From Zancudomyces culisetae (lineage: Eukaryota > Kickxellomycota > Harpellomycetes > Harpellales > Legeriomycetaceae), in the NCBI GenBank assembly GCA_001969505.1, contig LSSK01000382.1, forward strand, positions 1 through 20,789: DNA of 20,789 bases. Direction: 5' to 3'. Under the pieces are notes generated by a model, which worked only from the letters and a program-made list of their open reading frames with translations, was not told where the DNA came from and made no database searches. Each line of letters opens with the position of its first letter. Position 1 is the stretch's first letter. Position numbers and translations under genes: made by a program. Below are positions 9,096 to 17,933 of this stretch, piece by piece.

Positions 9096-10382
9096 ATGTT
9101 AGTAAACGTACCTCAAGACAGTGACTTTTCTATCCACAATCTGCCATATGGCATATTTTCAGACAGCGTAAACACAAGTAAAAGGGTTGGTGTGGCTATT
9201 GGCGACCAAGTAGTCGATATGTCCCTGCTAGCCAAATCTGGTCTATTTTCAGAGATTCAAGGGTTTGGGGGTCAAGCAGTTGAGTGTTTTGGCAAGGATT
9301 GTTTGAACGAGTTTATGGGATGCGACAGACGAGTATGGGTGGCTGTAAGAAAGGAACTGACAGACTTCTTGCAAAACGAGAATAATAGAGTGAGAAAGGC
9401 ACTTAAGAACGGAGGATCCGAGGTGTTGGTGCCACAAAGCAATGTCACTATGCATTTGCCGGCCAAAATCGGAGACTACACAGATTTCTATGCTTCCAAA
9501 GAACATGCAACCAATGTCGGGGTAATGTTTAGAGGAAAAGAAAATGCTTTGAATCCAAACTGGACTATGCTACCTGTTGGGTACCACGGAAGAGCCAGCA
9601 GTGTGGTAGTTTCGGGAACGCCAATCAAGAGACCATGTGGGCAAAGAGTGGTTAGCAAGGGAGGACCACCAGTATATGGACAATGCATGAAACAAGACTT
9701 TGAACTCGAGGCAGCATTTTTTTATGGTGGTAAAGAAAACAAGCTAGGCGAAGCAATTTCTATGGAAAATGCAAGAGACCACATCTTTGGAATGGTTCTG
9801 ATGAACGATTGGAGTGCACGTGATATACAGGCATACGAGTACGTGCCATTGGGGCCATTTTTGGGTAAAAACTTTGGAACAACTGTTTCGCCATGGGTAG
9901 TGACTCTGGATGCACTTGAGCCATTTTTGACCCAGCTTCCTGAGCAAGATCCAAAGCCCATGCAATACCTAGCCGATGGGGCATTCGGAGGAAGAGGCGA
10001 AACCTATGATATCAATTTGATGGTCGGCCTAAAATCCAAATCGGCTTCTTCGTACACTACTGTATCCCGTTCCAACCTGAAATATATGTATTGGTCAATC
10101 AAGCAGCAGCTAGTTCACCATACGATCAACGGTTGCAACATGCGACCGGGTGATTTGTGCGGTACAGGAACGATTAGTGGGCCCAATGACAACAGCTTGG
10201 GATCAATGCTTGAGCTGAGCTGGAATGGAACCAGAAATGTTGATATTGGAAATGGCGAAACTAGGATCTTTTTGGAAGATTATGACTCTGTTCGATTGTC
10301 CGGATACTGCCAAGGTGATGGATATCGTGTTGGTTTTGGCGAGTGTGTGGGGCAGATTATTCCTGCTACCCCGATGTTTTAA
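9096..10382 (+). CDS. FAH1: Fumarylacetoacetase, 428 aa
   Basis: Hydrolyses fumarylacetoacetate to fumarate and acetoacetate, the last step of tyrosine and phenylalanine breakdown, in the cytosol. The length fits eukaryotic enzymes (about 420 aa). An N-terminal SH3-like domain (about 1-120) precedes the catalytic beta fold. Active-site residues known from the mouse enzyme line up by spacing: metal and catalytic Asp130 and His137 in DFYASKEH, Glu203 and Glu205 in DFELEAAF, Asp238 in MNDWSARD, Arg242 and Gln245, and Lys258 in GPFLGKNFG. The C-terminal GTISGP motif is also present. No intron is needed. The ATG is preceded by an A-rich leader and a TATA box. Neighbours are unrelated to the pathway. 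The gene is absent from Saccharomyces, which supports a lineage outside that group. The symbol follows usage in other fungi. Confidence 0.97.
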   Translation: MLVNVPQDSDFSIHNLPYGIFSDSVNTSKRVGVAIGDQVVDMSLLAKSGLFSEIQGFGGQAVECFGKDCLNEFMGCDRRVWVAVRKELTDFLQNENNRVRKALKNGGSEVLVPQSNVTMHLPAKIGDYTDFYASKEHATNVGVMFRGKENALNPNWTMLPVGYHGRASSVVVSGTPIKRPCGQRVVSKGGPPVYGQCMKQDFELEAAFFYGGKENKLGEAISMENARDHIFGMVLMNDWSARDIQAYEYVPLGPFLGKNFGTTVSPWVVTLDALEPFLTQLPEQDPKPMQYLADGAFGGRGETYDINLMVGLKSKSASSYTTVSRSNLKYMYWSIKQQLVHHTINGCNMRPGDLCGTGTISGPNDNSLGSMLELSWNGTRNVDIGNGETRIFLEDYDSVRLSGYCQGDGYRVGFGECVGQIIPATPMF

Positions 10383-10686
10383 TTTATAGCTTGGTGGCAT
10401 CTTTACAATTCCTCTTTATTCCTTTGTTTCTTTTTTGCATTGTTTTATTATTATCTTTTTGGATGGCGAGAACAAAAATCGAGTAACTTTAGATCCATCA
10501 ATTGTTTAAGTGAATAAAAAAAAGTTTTAATACTTTTTATGATTTGTAATTATTTCTTGAATTTTATATAATTACAGGCTCTTGAATGAGGATTTAGTGC
10601 AAAAAAAAAAGAAAATATTTGAGCCGTTTAATTTAGCCCAGAAACCATACACAACTTTATAACTAAAACCAAATCTACCAAGCAGA
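10383..10686. other. Intergenic between fumarylacetoacetase and the Ctr86-like gene
   Basis: AT-rich spacer between two plus-strand genes. It holds the T-rich and AATAAA-containing 3' end of the upstream gene (AATAAA near 10513) and the promoter of the downstream gene, with an A-run near 10601-10610. Nothing else is visible. Confidence 0.5.
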
Positions 10687-12727
10687 ATGGCTATGTTGGT
10701 AGTAGGAAGCGAGGTAGTAATACGCGCTAGCAACAGTGTGGAGGCAGCATGTATATTTTTGAAACAAATAATCGAGGAAAATTCGGTTGCCAATTCAGGG
10801 TCGGTTACTGAATCCAGCTTTGATTTTGAAAGTTGGGTTGGTGAAGCGAAAGTCATTAATAACAGTTTGGTCAGGGTAGGAGAGAATAGGTAAGTTTAAA
10901 TCTTTTTTTTTGTACGGAGAATGCGTGTGGGTAGGGGAGAATGAATCACGACTTTGACCATCAAACTTAAAGCTATGTAAAAAGGTGAAGTCTGTATATC
11001 AATTTGTTGTGAAACAAAAGGGGTTTTTTATAATAATAAAAAAACAAACAAACAAACAAACAAATAGGAAACACTTTGAGGAAAAGGAAGAATTTTGGAA
11101 ACAGCTACCTAGGGCATTAGACATTACTTGTGTAATATTAGAAAATCCACAATACTGTAGCCGGGTTGAAGCTGGGAAACCTGGAAAAGTGTTGGAAATT
11201 ATTCGATTGTTTGGGGTTTTTGTAAAGAATTGTGTGGCAAGAAGCGTAAAAAACCAAGTGAACTCATGGTAAGGTTTTGGTATTTAAACCCACTACACGG
11301 TTAGTTCTGTAGAGAGTATATGGGGACTTTTTGTTACTTTTTCTTACTTTTTGATATTTAAATAGCTTTATTTATATAATAGGGAAGTTGGTACTGCAGC
11401 TAGACTTTGTAAACTTGTGGAGCTACTTCAGAAAATTTTAGACACCACTGAAGAAAAGCATGCCGATATTGACTGTGTATCTTGGGATAAGGAACATATC
11501 ATAAAAGTAGTAAAGACTTTGCTTGAAGCAATAAGCAACTCATTAACAAGTGTTTCACAGGATGATTCGAACACGATACCAACAGAGATACACAACCGAA
11601 AACAACGCTTGGTTTGTGAGTTTTATGAGTTTATCTTCAATTCGCATAAAGTAAAGGAACCAGGCGTAACTCATGACATATTTGACTGTTGGATTTTACG
11701 GCAGATACAAAGAAGAGAGAGTAGCTGTGTTTACGTGGTGTGTATGATATTGTATAATAGTTATTACGTGGACCAGAGACATGTTTTAAAATATAACCAT
11801 GATGGCGAGATTCAACTGTTTGAACATATTTGCAAAGTTGTGGTGGGCAACCCACAATGGAACTGTATTGATGAGGTAACGGTTGAGTTGATGGGTGCGA
11901 TTGTGTGGACGGTTTTAAAAAATGAAGAATTTACGAGCCAAATCATAGGATATTACTATGATATGTTGGTTCGGTTTTCTACAGAGTGGGAGGATGTTGG
12001 TGAGAACAATTCTGGAACCTCAGCGAATGAACAGTCGCAAATGCCAGTAAGCAGCATTCTAAGCAGAATCGATCCGATTTTACAGGTATTGGAGGCCCAG
12101 ATTAAGGACGAGGACCGCAATAAAATCCCAACAGGCCGGTACACACGATTGATCCAACTCGTTTCCATTACTTTGAAAACAATCAACAAATGTGGAAACT
12201 TGAAAACAATACTAGGAGTGAAAAGCCAAGACGAAGCTAGCGAAGAATCGGATGTGGAACTTGTATCGAGAGTGACAAATACTGTTCTTAGTATAGCTGT
12301 ACAGTTGTCACTGCGTGAAGTGCAGTTGCAAAATGGCAAACCTGATACTTGTGAAAATGCGGTTGTGGTCAGTGCCGAAATGATTCATAACCTAATTGAC
12401 TTGTTGAGGATTTTAGATGAAAACCTGACGAGGACCGACAAACTCAAAAACGCAAACAAGTCAGCATGCAGAGATTCGCACCAGAACAAGTTCCGAGTAA
12501 AACATATGATAGTCCAGGTGATAGGAAACCTGGCCAAGGATAACAAACAGGTGCAGGACATCATCCGCACACACAACCAAGGGCTAATTTTGGTGCTGAA
12601 CCAAGCATATATAGATGATAATGAGCCGTTTATTAGAGAATATACAATAGTTGCAGTCCGGTTGATAATGGAAGGAAACCAAGAAAACCAAGAAATAATC
12701 AGAGAAATGAAACAAATTCCTCAATAA
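10687..12727 (+). CDS. CTR86: Ataxin-10 domain protein, Ctr86-like (three exons, 582 aa)
   Basis: Exons 10687-10889, 11068-11268 and 11383-12727 join in phase (split codons AG|G and TG|G) to 583 codons including TAA. Donors are GTAAGT and GTAAGG; acceptors are AATAG and AATAG. The protein is almost all helical, as expected of armadillo-type folds. Its end (about residues 501-576) matches the ataxin-10 domain: FRVKHMIVQVIGNLAKDN, GLILVLNQAYIDDNEPFIRE and a tail with RLIMEGNQENQEIIREM. Budding-yeast Ctr86 (about 560 aa) is the expected counterpart; its molecular role is poorly known, while animal ataxin-10 acts in cell survival and cytokinesis. A second Met two codons after the first is an alternative start. 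The gene converges on the DAHP synthase gene with a 77-bp gap that must hold both poly(A) regions. Confidence 0.85.
11042..11061 (+). repeat. (AAAC)5 microsatellite at the 3' end of intron 1
   Basis: Five AAAC units, followed by AAATAG, directly abut the 3' splice site of the Ctr86-like gene's first intron (178 nt). The array occupies the place where a pyrimidine-rich tract would be expected. Confidence 0.9.
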
Positions 12728-12804
12728 ATCTAAAAAAAAATTAAAAAAACAAATCTTTATATAAATCAATTTTCTACTTTTTTTTGTGCAGAAATAAAAA
12801 GTAA

Positions 12805-13965
12805 TTAAAGAGATGTCTGACGACGCTTTCGGACAGCATCAGCTAGCATTTCAAACATTGGCAAAGTTTGTTCCCATGAAACACAGGCGTCAGTGACTGA
12901 AACACCATACTTCAAACCCTCAACAACACCATCGGCGTCTGGTGCAGGAATGGACTGGCGACCTTCGTTGATATTTGACTCAATCATAACACCAATGATG
13001 GATGAACAGCCACCGGCAATTTGCTGGGCAACGTCTTGGCAGACAAGTGGTTGGTTTGTGTGGATCTTGAGGGAATTTCCGTGGCTGAAATCTACCATAA
13101 TGTTTGCTGCACCAAAGTGTGAAGTCATCTGTTTGGCATATCCAGCAATATGCTCGGCCGAATAGTTGGGTTCCCCACCACCACCACGCAAAATCAAGTG
13201 GCAGTGCTTGTTGCCCTTGGTGCGTGTAATCGCTGCCAATCCTTGCTTGGTGATCCCCAAAAACACGTGTGGATGGTTTGCAGCCTCAATCGCCTCCATT
13301 GCAATTGCTGCATTTCCATTTGTTCCATTCTTAAACCCAACTGGGAACGACACTCCGCTAACAAGCTCGCGGTGTAGCTGTGACTCGGTAGTGCGTGCTC
13401 CAATAGCGCCCCACGAGATCAGATCACCTAGGAACTGTGGTGAAATGGTGTCGAGCAATTCCGAACCGACTGGAACACCCATCTCGGTAATATCCAGCAG
13501 CAGCTTGCGTGCAATCCTCAGTCCCTTGTTGATGTTGTATCCCTCATTTAGATCTGGATCGTTTATCAGTCCTTTCCATCCAACTGTTGTTCGTGGCTTC
13601 TCAAAGTACACCCGCATTACGATTTCGAGTTCATCCTTGTACTTTTCGGCCTGCTCCTTCAACAGCTTGGCATACTCTACTGCTGCTGCTGGGTCGTGGA
13701 TCGAACAGGGTCCTACTATCACCAACACTCTGTCGTCCTGCTTGTTCAATATCTGCTCAATTTCTTTGCGCGAATCTGTCACTGCCTTTGCTGAACCGGC
13801 ACTCATTGGATAGTCCATTTGCAAGATCTGTGGTGGAATCAATGGCTCGTATCCCTCAATCAACACATCGTCGACTGAATTGTCTGTTCCTCTTGGTCGC
13901 TGCATTGTTCCTATATCCTTTCCTGCGTCTTTTGATTTGCTTACACAAATTTCTTTATAATTCAA
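12805..13965 (-). CDS. ARO4: DAHP synthase (type I), predicted tyrosine-sensitive, 386 aa
   Basis: Condenses phosphoenolpyruvate and erythrose 4-phosphate to DAHP, the first step of the shikimate pathway. Metal ligands are visible: Cys87 (GPCSIHD), His295 (DFSHGNS), Glu329 (MIESN) and Asp359 (TDAC). Substrate-binding residues are Arg118 and Lys123 (MRVYFEKPRTT), Arg191 (GARTTESQ) and Lys212 (FKNGT). The residue that sets effector specificity in yeast isoenzymes (Gly in Aro4, Ser in Aro3) is Gly237 here (FLGITK), so tyrosine inhibition is predicted; the symbol rests on that. Several segments look more like bacterial AroG/AroF than Aro3/Aro4: DELEIVMRVYFEKPRTT, GLRIARKLLLDI, SWGAIGARTTESQ and a CHLILRGGGG-then-EPNYSAEHI stretch. 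One sampled 60-base line is 48% G+C, higher than neighbours, though a highly expressed gene could show that. No introns. The N-terminal 30 residues are variable. Confidence 0.93.
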   Translation of the reverse strand: MNYKEICVSKSKDAGKDIGTMQRPRGTDNSVDDVLIEGYEPLIPPQILQMDYPMSAGSAKAVTDSRKEIEQILNKQDDRVLVIVGPCSIHDPAAAVEYAKLLKEQAEKYKDELEIVMRVYFEKPRTTVGWKGLINDPDLNEGYNINKGLRIARKLLLDITEMGVPVGSELLDTISPQFLGDLISWGAIGARTTESQLHRELVSGVSFPVGFKNGTNGNAAIAMEAIEAANHPHVFLGITKQGLAAITRTKGNKHCHLILRGGGGEPNYSAEHIAGYAKQMTSHFGAANIMVDFSHGNSLKIHTNQPLVCQDVAQQIAGGCSSIIGVMIESNINEGRQSIPAPDADGVVEGLKYGVSVTDACVSWEQTLPMFEMLADAVRKRRQTSL

Positions 13966-14536
13966 AGTTTTGAAGGAAAATTTTTTTTATTTTATATACT
14001 TTTATCTGGCCTTCATATTGTTTTATATGAAAAATCCAGCAAAACGAAATCGATTTTGCACCACTAAGGTTCTAATCTTTGCTCGATTTTTTTTTGTTAT
14101 TGTTGTTGATGTAAATCACAAAAATAGATTGTGATAATGAATATCGAATAGAGCCATCCACTGAATTTGGAGGACAAAAATCTGTGGTGGAATTTTTTTT
14201 AATGATCTATTTAGTGCATTGATTTGTCATTAGTTTTCTACAAAGCTATGATCCCATACATATTCAGCGCTCATTGGATCAGGCGAGCAATAGGTTTGGC
14301 TTATGAAAATAAATGCCGAGCATTTGGGAATTTGAATATTCTCAGTAATAGAATTGCCACCACATACCCAAAAACTCTTCACGCGCAGACTCCCAACACC
14401 ATCAGTACAACAATTTTTTAAAATATTTTTTGCTCGCTTTTACCTTTGACGTGCCCACCAACCGAACTTTTTTCCTCCAGCACTGATACAGTAACTGTAA
14501 CACTATGGAGATCATCATTATTCAAAAAGGCCCTGT
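13966..14536. other. Intergenic, DAHP synthase promoter side
   Basis: This 571-bp stretch lies upstream of the DAHP synthase gene and downstream of the RVSF-motif gene. The sequence next to the DAHP synthase ATG is T-rich on the plus strand, with a TATATAA-type element (13992-13998, minus strand) close to the start. A 65-codon plus-strand frame (14224-14421) shows no recognisable feature and is not called. No Gcn4-type TGACTC site was found here by eye. Confidence 0.5.
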
Positions 14537-15645
14537 TCACTCCGGCCATATTTCTGTAGCTGTTGGACAGTTATTGACATCAAAGATCGTAGTTTTTGGA
14601 TGTTGAAGGTACACTGGTGTAATCAATTCCTGTATTTTCTTTTGCGTTTGCGTTTGCGTTTCTTTTTGCTTCTTTTTTCTGTTTATACTCTTCTTACTAC
14701 GAGCACCCATACCTTGTTTTGAATTTGTCTTTGGTTTCTGGCTGCTCGTAATGTTCTCGGAAAAACTCACTCTTTTTCTCTTAGCTCCCATCACCAAACT
14801 ATTTTCGCTTTTGAAATCAATCGTAATATCGCCATGAAATAACATATTGGTATTAGAACTAGTACACCTAACCGGTGCTGGCGGAAGCAATGGAAATTGT
14901 ATCAGTGGCTGTTGAGAGTGTATTGTGTTTCTCAAGATTCCGGTTTGAAAGTTGGTACCAACAGTGTACATATTTGTTTTCATTGCATTTTTTGCAAAAA
15001 AGACACCATGTGTGTTGCTGCAGTCATTTGTGTATATTCTACAACAACCGTCTGTACAGTTGCCGCTCTTTTTTCCCCCTTCAATTACACTTGTTTTATA
15101 GTTCGAATCGATTCTTTGCATTAAACCCACACTGTTCATAAATATATAATTTCCATTTGTTGGGCCCAATCCTACTCGTACAGTATGCCTATTTGTATCT
15201 TTATAAACCCCACCTCTACTACAATCACCCCTCTTTTGACATTGGTTTATAACATAATAATCGCCAATTGGCTGCATTCGAATCATATTCGCACTTCCAA
15301 TACCTCCTATCTCGGCTGGAGTTCGGTAATACGAGCTTCCAACATCACCTCTTTGCATATTTCCGAGCTCTTGTAATCCAAACGGAACTGTGCAACCACA
15401 CCCAGTCCCATAATGATCTTCTTGTGTCTTACTTTTTTTGGTTGGTATTTCAGGATACGCTATATTATTGAACTATGTTTGTAGGTGTCTTCCCGTGCAG
15501 TGCTTCCTAAAAGAAAAAATAATACCAGAGGACGTATAAATTTTAACCTACTGTTATTTCTGTTTTCTACAAAGTTCTGCACTTGTGTGCCAAATCTAGT
15601 TGCATCGTCACTGTTATCCACTGTCGGTATATTGAAATTCTCCAT
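14537..15645 (-). CDS. Orphan protein with RVSF motif, probably two exons
   Basis: A long frame ends at 14537. It has an internal Met at 15358 (273 aa from there) but stays open upstream to 15472, encoding protein-like sequence (HYGTGCGCTVPFGLQELGN). A separate frame starts with ATG at 15645 (MENFNIPTVDNSDDATRFGT). The two are most simply joined by an intron, but the junction is not settled: donors at 15570 or 15525 with an acceptor ending 15473, or a GTAGGT donor at 15551 with an acceptor ending 15460 (92 nt), all keep the frame. The product is about 336-351 aa, with a cysteine-rich middle (NCTDGCCRIYTNDC). Near the end it has a basic tail with KRKRVSF, fitting the RVxF motif that docks on protein phosphatase 1, then TQTQTQ and a lysine-rich stretch. 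No family is recognised. Confidence 0.6.
14641..14658. repeat. In-frame hexanucleotide repeat (TTTGCG)3
   Basis: Three TTTGCG units on the plus strand encode the Thr-Gln repeat of the minus-strand RVSF-motif gene. Because the unit is six bases, changes in copy number would keep the frame. Confidence 0.8.
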
Positions 15646-16118
15646 TATTGTTGCTACTTGTCTATTCTATATACACCAATCGTCAATATATCCATTACAA
15701 CTCAATCCACTGTTCCTATTATTGGTGTTTTCATATTTTATGTATTCACATACCTACTCTTTTAGTGCCATAAATACGAGATTCTTAGGTTTTTTCTCAA
15801 GAAAAAATAATTATACGCAGATATACAAAGTGGCACAACACAGAATAAACACCTGTACTTAAATACCCCTTCTTTATTTTTTTAAAAGAACATCTTGTTC
15901 CGAGCTATACTCCATATTTTCATTTTTAATAATATATGCTAGATGGTTTCATAATATGCTGTTTGGTTAGATACTAGTAGATATCTAAGAATTCGGAACA
16001 ATCTGCTAATTCAATAATCAAAACTTTTCCGTACTTTCAATATTTGTGTGTTTGCATGCATTTAATTTTTATTTTTTTTGAAAACGTATATATGAACAAC
16101 AAAAAAAATAAGCAATGA
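15646..16118. other. Intergenic between two minus-strand genes
   Basis: AT-rich promoter side of the RVSF-motif gene and 3' side of the small 16119-16375 gene. A plus-strand frame (15485-15862) crosses the left part but is antisense to the probable first exon and is not called. No RNA gene or repeat is visible. Confidence 0.4.
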
Positions 16119-16375
16119 TTATTTTTTGGCTGTTTTATCTGTTTCGTTAACTAAGAATAAATTACATGATAATACAAACAACCTGTACCACAATGCCAAA
16201 CATTTGTCACAGAGCCCCATTAGTTCAGCTGCTTTATTTTCTAGGAGCTCTGGATGTCCCATTAACATCATTACCTAACCATGTACTTTGTAAATACACT
16301 TGAGCAGTTTCCCAATATTTGGCGTTCAATCATTTTTTTTAATTGTAATAATTGCGAATTTTCTTTTCGGCTCAT
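16119..16375 (-). CDS. Probable small spliced gene, 54 aa
   Basis: ATG at 16375 lies in strong context (ACAAAAACAAGATG). It opens a basic helical frame (MSRKENSQLLQLKKMIERQI) that stops at 16271. A donor GTAATG starts at 16274. Splicing to the TACAG acceptor ending at 16183 keeps the frame through a split codon (AG|G) and gives exon 2 (16182-16119), encoding LFVLSCNLFLVNETDKTAKK. The intron is 92 nt, matching others here, with a CTAAT branch-like site. The product would be a charged helix followed by a short hydrophobic segment and a basic end, possibly a tiny membrane-anchored protein. I do not recognise it. Oddly, the intron interior is open in the exon 2 frame and reads like protein (GHPELLENKAAELMGLCDKC), so a frameshifted 84-residue gene is an alternative. 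Confidence 0.45.
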
Positions 16376-16682
16376 CTTGTTTTTGTTTTTTGCATTTATC
16401 AGCCTGCAACACTAAATTCAGCTAACGTCACAATTGTGCTTCCATTTTATGTCATCTCTGCATTTGAACACCCATCCTTTGGTTTCTGATTATTCATAAT
16501 CTCAGTTTGGTTCTTGTCTTTGTCTACGTATTATTGCGCATTTTATTAAAATATTGAGCTTTTCATTGAAATCTGCGTAAATAATCAAAGAAATAAATGT
16601 ATTTTTTTTAAAAGTTTAAATGAAACTCATTTATCGATTTTTCTCGAAACATACGAAAATAAAAATCAACTAAATCTTGATG
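16376..16682. other. Intergenic, upstream of the small spliced gene
   Basis: AT-rich spacer that should hold the small gene's promoter (minus strand, with a TGACGTTA element near 16421-16428) and the 3' end of the zinc-finger gene. A 16-codon frame starting MNNQKPKDG lies on the minus strand near 16495, too short to call. Confidence 0.4.
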
Positions 16683-17933
16683 TCACCAATCATAAATACC
16701 GCTGAACCCTGGAGGAAAGAAACCCTTACTTCTCGTGCCAATAGATTGCTTTCTCTGCAAATGAAATAATAAATCTGTATCCATCCCTCTAGTGAGTATA
16801 TCAAGCCTTTGGTCTAATGAACTCTGTGGAAAATACCACTTTCTATGTTCCCCTGCGAATACGGAATCCATGATACTGAAACCATCATATTTATCCTGAT
16901 AAACCTTACTGTTTAGTATCTGAGTGCGACAATTTAACTGTGTGTCTCTAGCGTTAATATCCATATTCCAGCACTTTGACGCTAATCCTTCACCTCTCGC
17001 ATCACTTCTTTCCATGGATTTTTTTGAATATATGGTTGCAATCGGTGTAGATGTTTCATAAAAGTTATTTCTTGATTCAGGTGAATCTTCAGTACTTTTT
17101 GATTTTATAGCTGGGTTTTGAGATTCCGTTTCACATTCTTTCTCGATTTTTTCAAAGCTTTTCAAAGTCTTGATGCTTACCACTGTCTTGTCCCTCCACA
17201 CTCCCTTATCATATCCCTTCCCTTTTGATTTGAAATTTTTTACCTTTGGCTTTTCCTTTCCATTTTCCTTCTCTTTAACTCTTTCTTTCTCTTTCTCAAA
17301 ACGGTCGCCCTTGTTGTTTTCATTATCAGTATAACAAGTTTTATTATTGTTTTGAAAAGAATCAGTATTCTTTATTCTAGACTTTGAAGTATCTTTAGGA
17401 TCTTTTAAAATCATATTTTCGTTATTGCCATAGCTAGGATGTAGAAAATTACATCTGTCATTATATCTACAGCTTCCGTATTTTATCCACTTTTGACATA
17501 CAACTGTCCTAAACAATGGATGCCTTGCACGAAAAACCAGCTCTCTGTTTCCATGTGCAAAGTCACAGTCGTCTCCATACTCACAAAGTCCATATTTTTT
17601 AAAATTTGTACACAATTCAGTTTTTCTCAATGTAACCCTATCCGTTGCTGCTTGATTCATACTATTCTTTTTCTTTCCTTTGTTTTTATTTATAACTTTT
17701 ACACCGCTGTTATCTCTATTATTATTGCTGTCCACATTACCCTTTAAGTCCACTCTACTACTAACACTGTTTAAATAACCATTAGGTTTGTTACATTCTG
17801 GCTCATTAAACACATCACTAGGCATTTTGAACTCTTTTGAGTTGTCCCGTTGTTTGTAATGACTTTTCCAGACCCTATTGTTTGATTTTTCTCCAAAACT
17901 CCTTATAAATGATGATTTATGTTCTTTTTCCAT
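16683..17933 (-). CDS. Tandem CCCH zinc-finger protein, tristetraprolin/Tis11 type, 416 aa
   Basis: Two C-x8-C-x5-C-x3-H fingers lie side by side: Cys108, Cys117, Cys123, His127 and Cys146, Cys155, Cys161, His165. They are separated by 18 residues, the spacing of the tristetraprolin/Tis11/Cth family. The leader before finger 1 is RKTELC, close to the family's (R/K)YKTEL. The leader before finger 2 (RHPLFRTVVC) is more divergent. Proteins of this kind bind AU-rich elements in mRNA 3' ends and promote decay; in budding yeast they act in iron limitation, which I cannot infer here. The rest is low-complexity: a basic, Asn-rich N-terminus, a Lys/Glu-rich stretch at about 205-245, and a short aromatic C-terminus (FFPPGFSGIYDW). 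No intron is needed. Met1 opens the frame, with an A-rich context. Other CCCH families are less likely given the spacing. Confidence 0.85.
   Translation of the reverse strand: MEKEHKSSFIRSFGEKSNNRVWKSHYKQRDNSKEFKMPSDVFNEPECNKPNGYLNSVSSRVDLKGNVDSNNNRDNSGVKVINKNKGKKKNSMNQAATDRVTLRKTELCTNFKKYGLCEYGDDCDFAHGNRELVFRARHPLFRTVVCQKWIKYGSCRYNDRCNFLHPSYGNNENMILKDPKDTSKSRIKNTDSFQNNNKTCYTDNENNKGDRFEKEKERVKEKENGKEKPKVKNFKSKGKGYDKGVWRDKTVVSIKTLKSFEKIEKECETESQNPAIKSKSTEDSPESRNNFYETSTPIATIYSKKSMERSDARGEGLASKCWNMDINARDTQLNCRTQILNSKVYQDKYDGFSIMDSVFAGEHRKWYFPQSSLDQRLDILTRGMDTDLLFHLQRKQSIGTRSKGFFPPGFSGIYDW

Noticed and set aside
13166-13813. 215-codon plus-strand frame
   Set aside because: Antisense to DAHP synthase, whose frame has all catalytic residues.
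14224-14421. 65-codon plus-strand frame upstream of DAHP synthase
   Set aside because: Short, no domain or signal, and no supporting promoter or splice evidence.
15485-15862. 125-codon hydrophobic plus-strand frame
   Set aside because: The left part is antisense to the probable first exon of the RVSF-motif gene, and its hydrophobicity fits T-rich spacer DNA. It is not ruled out absolutely.
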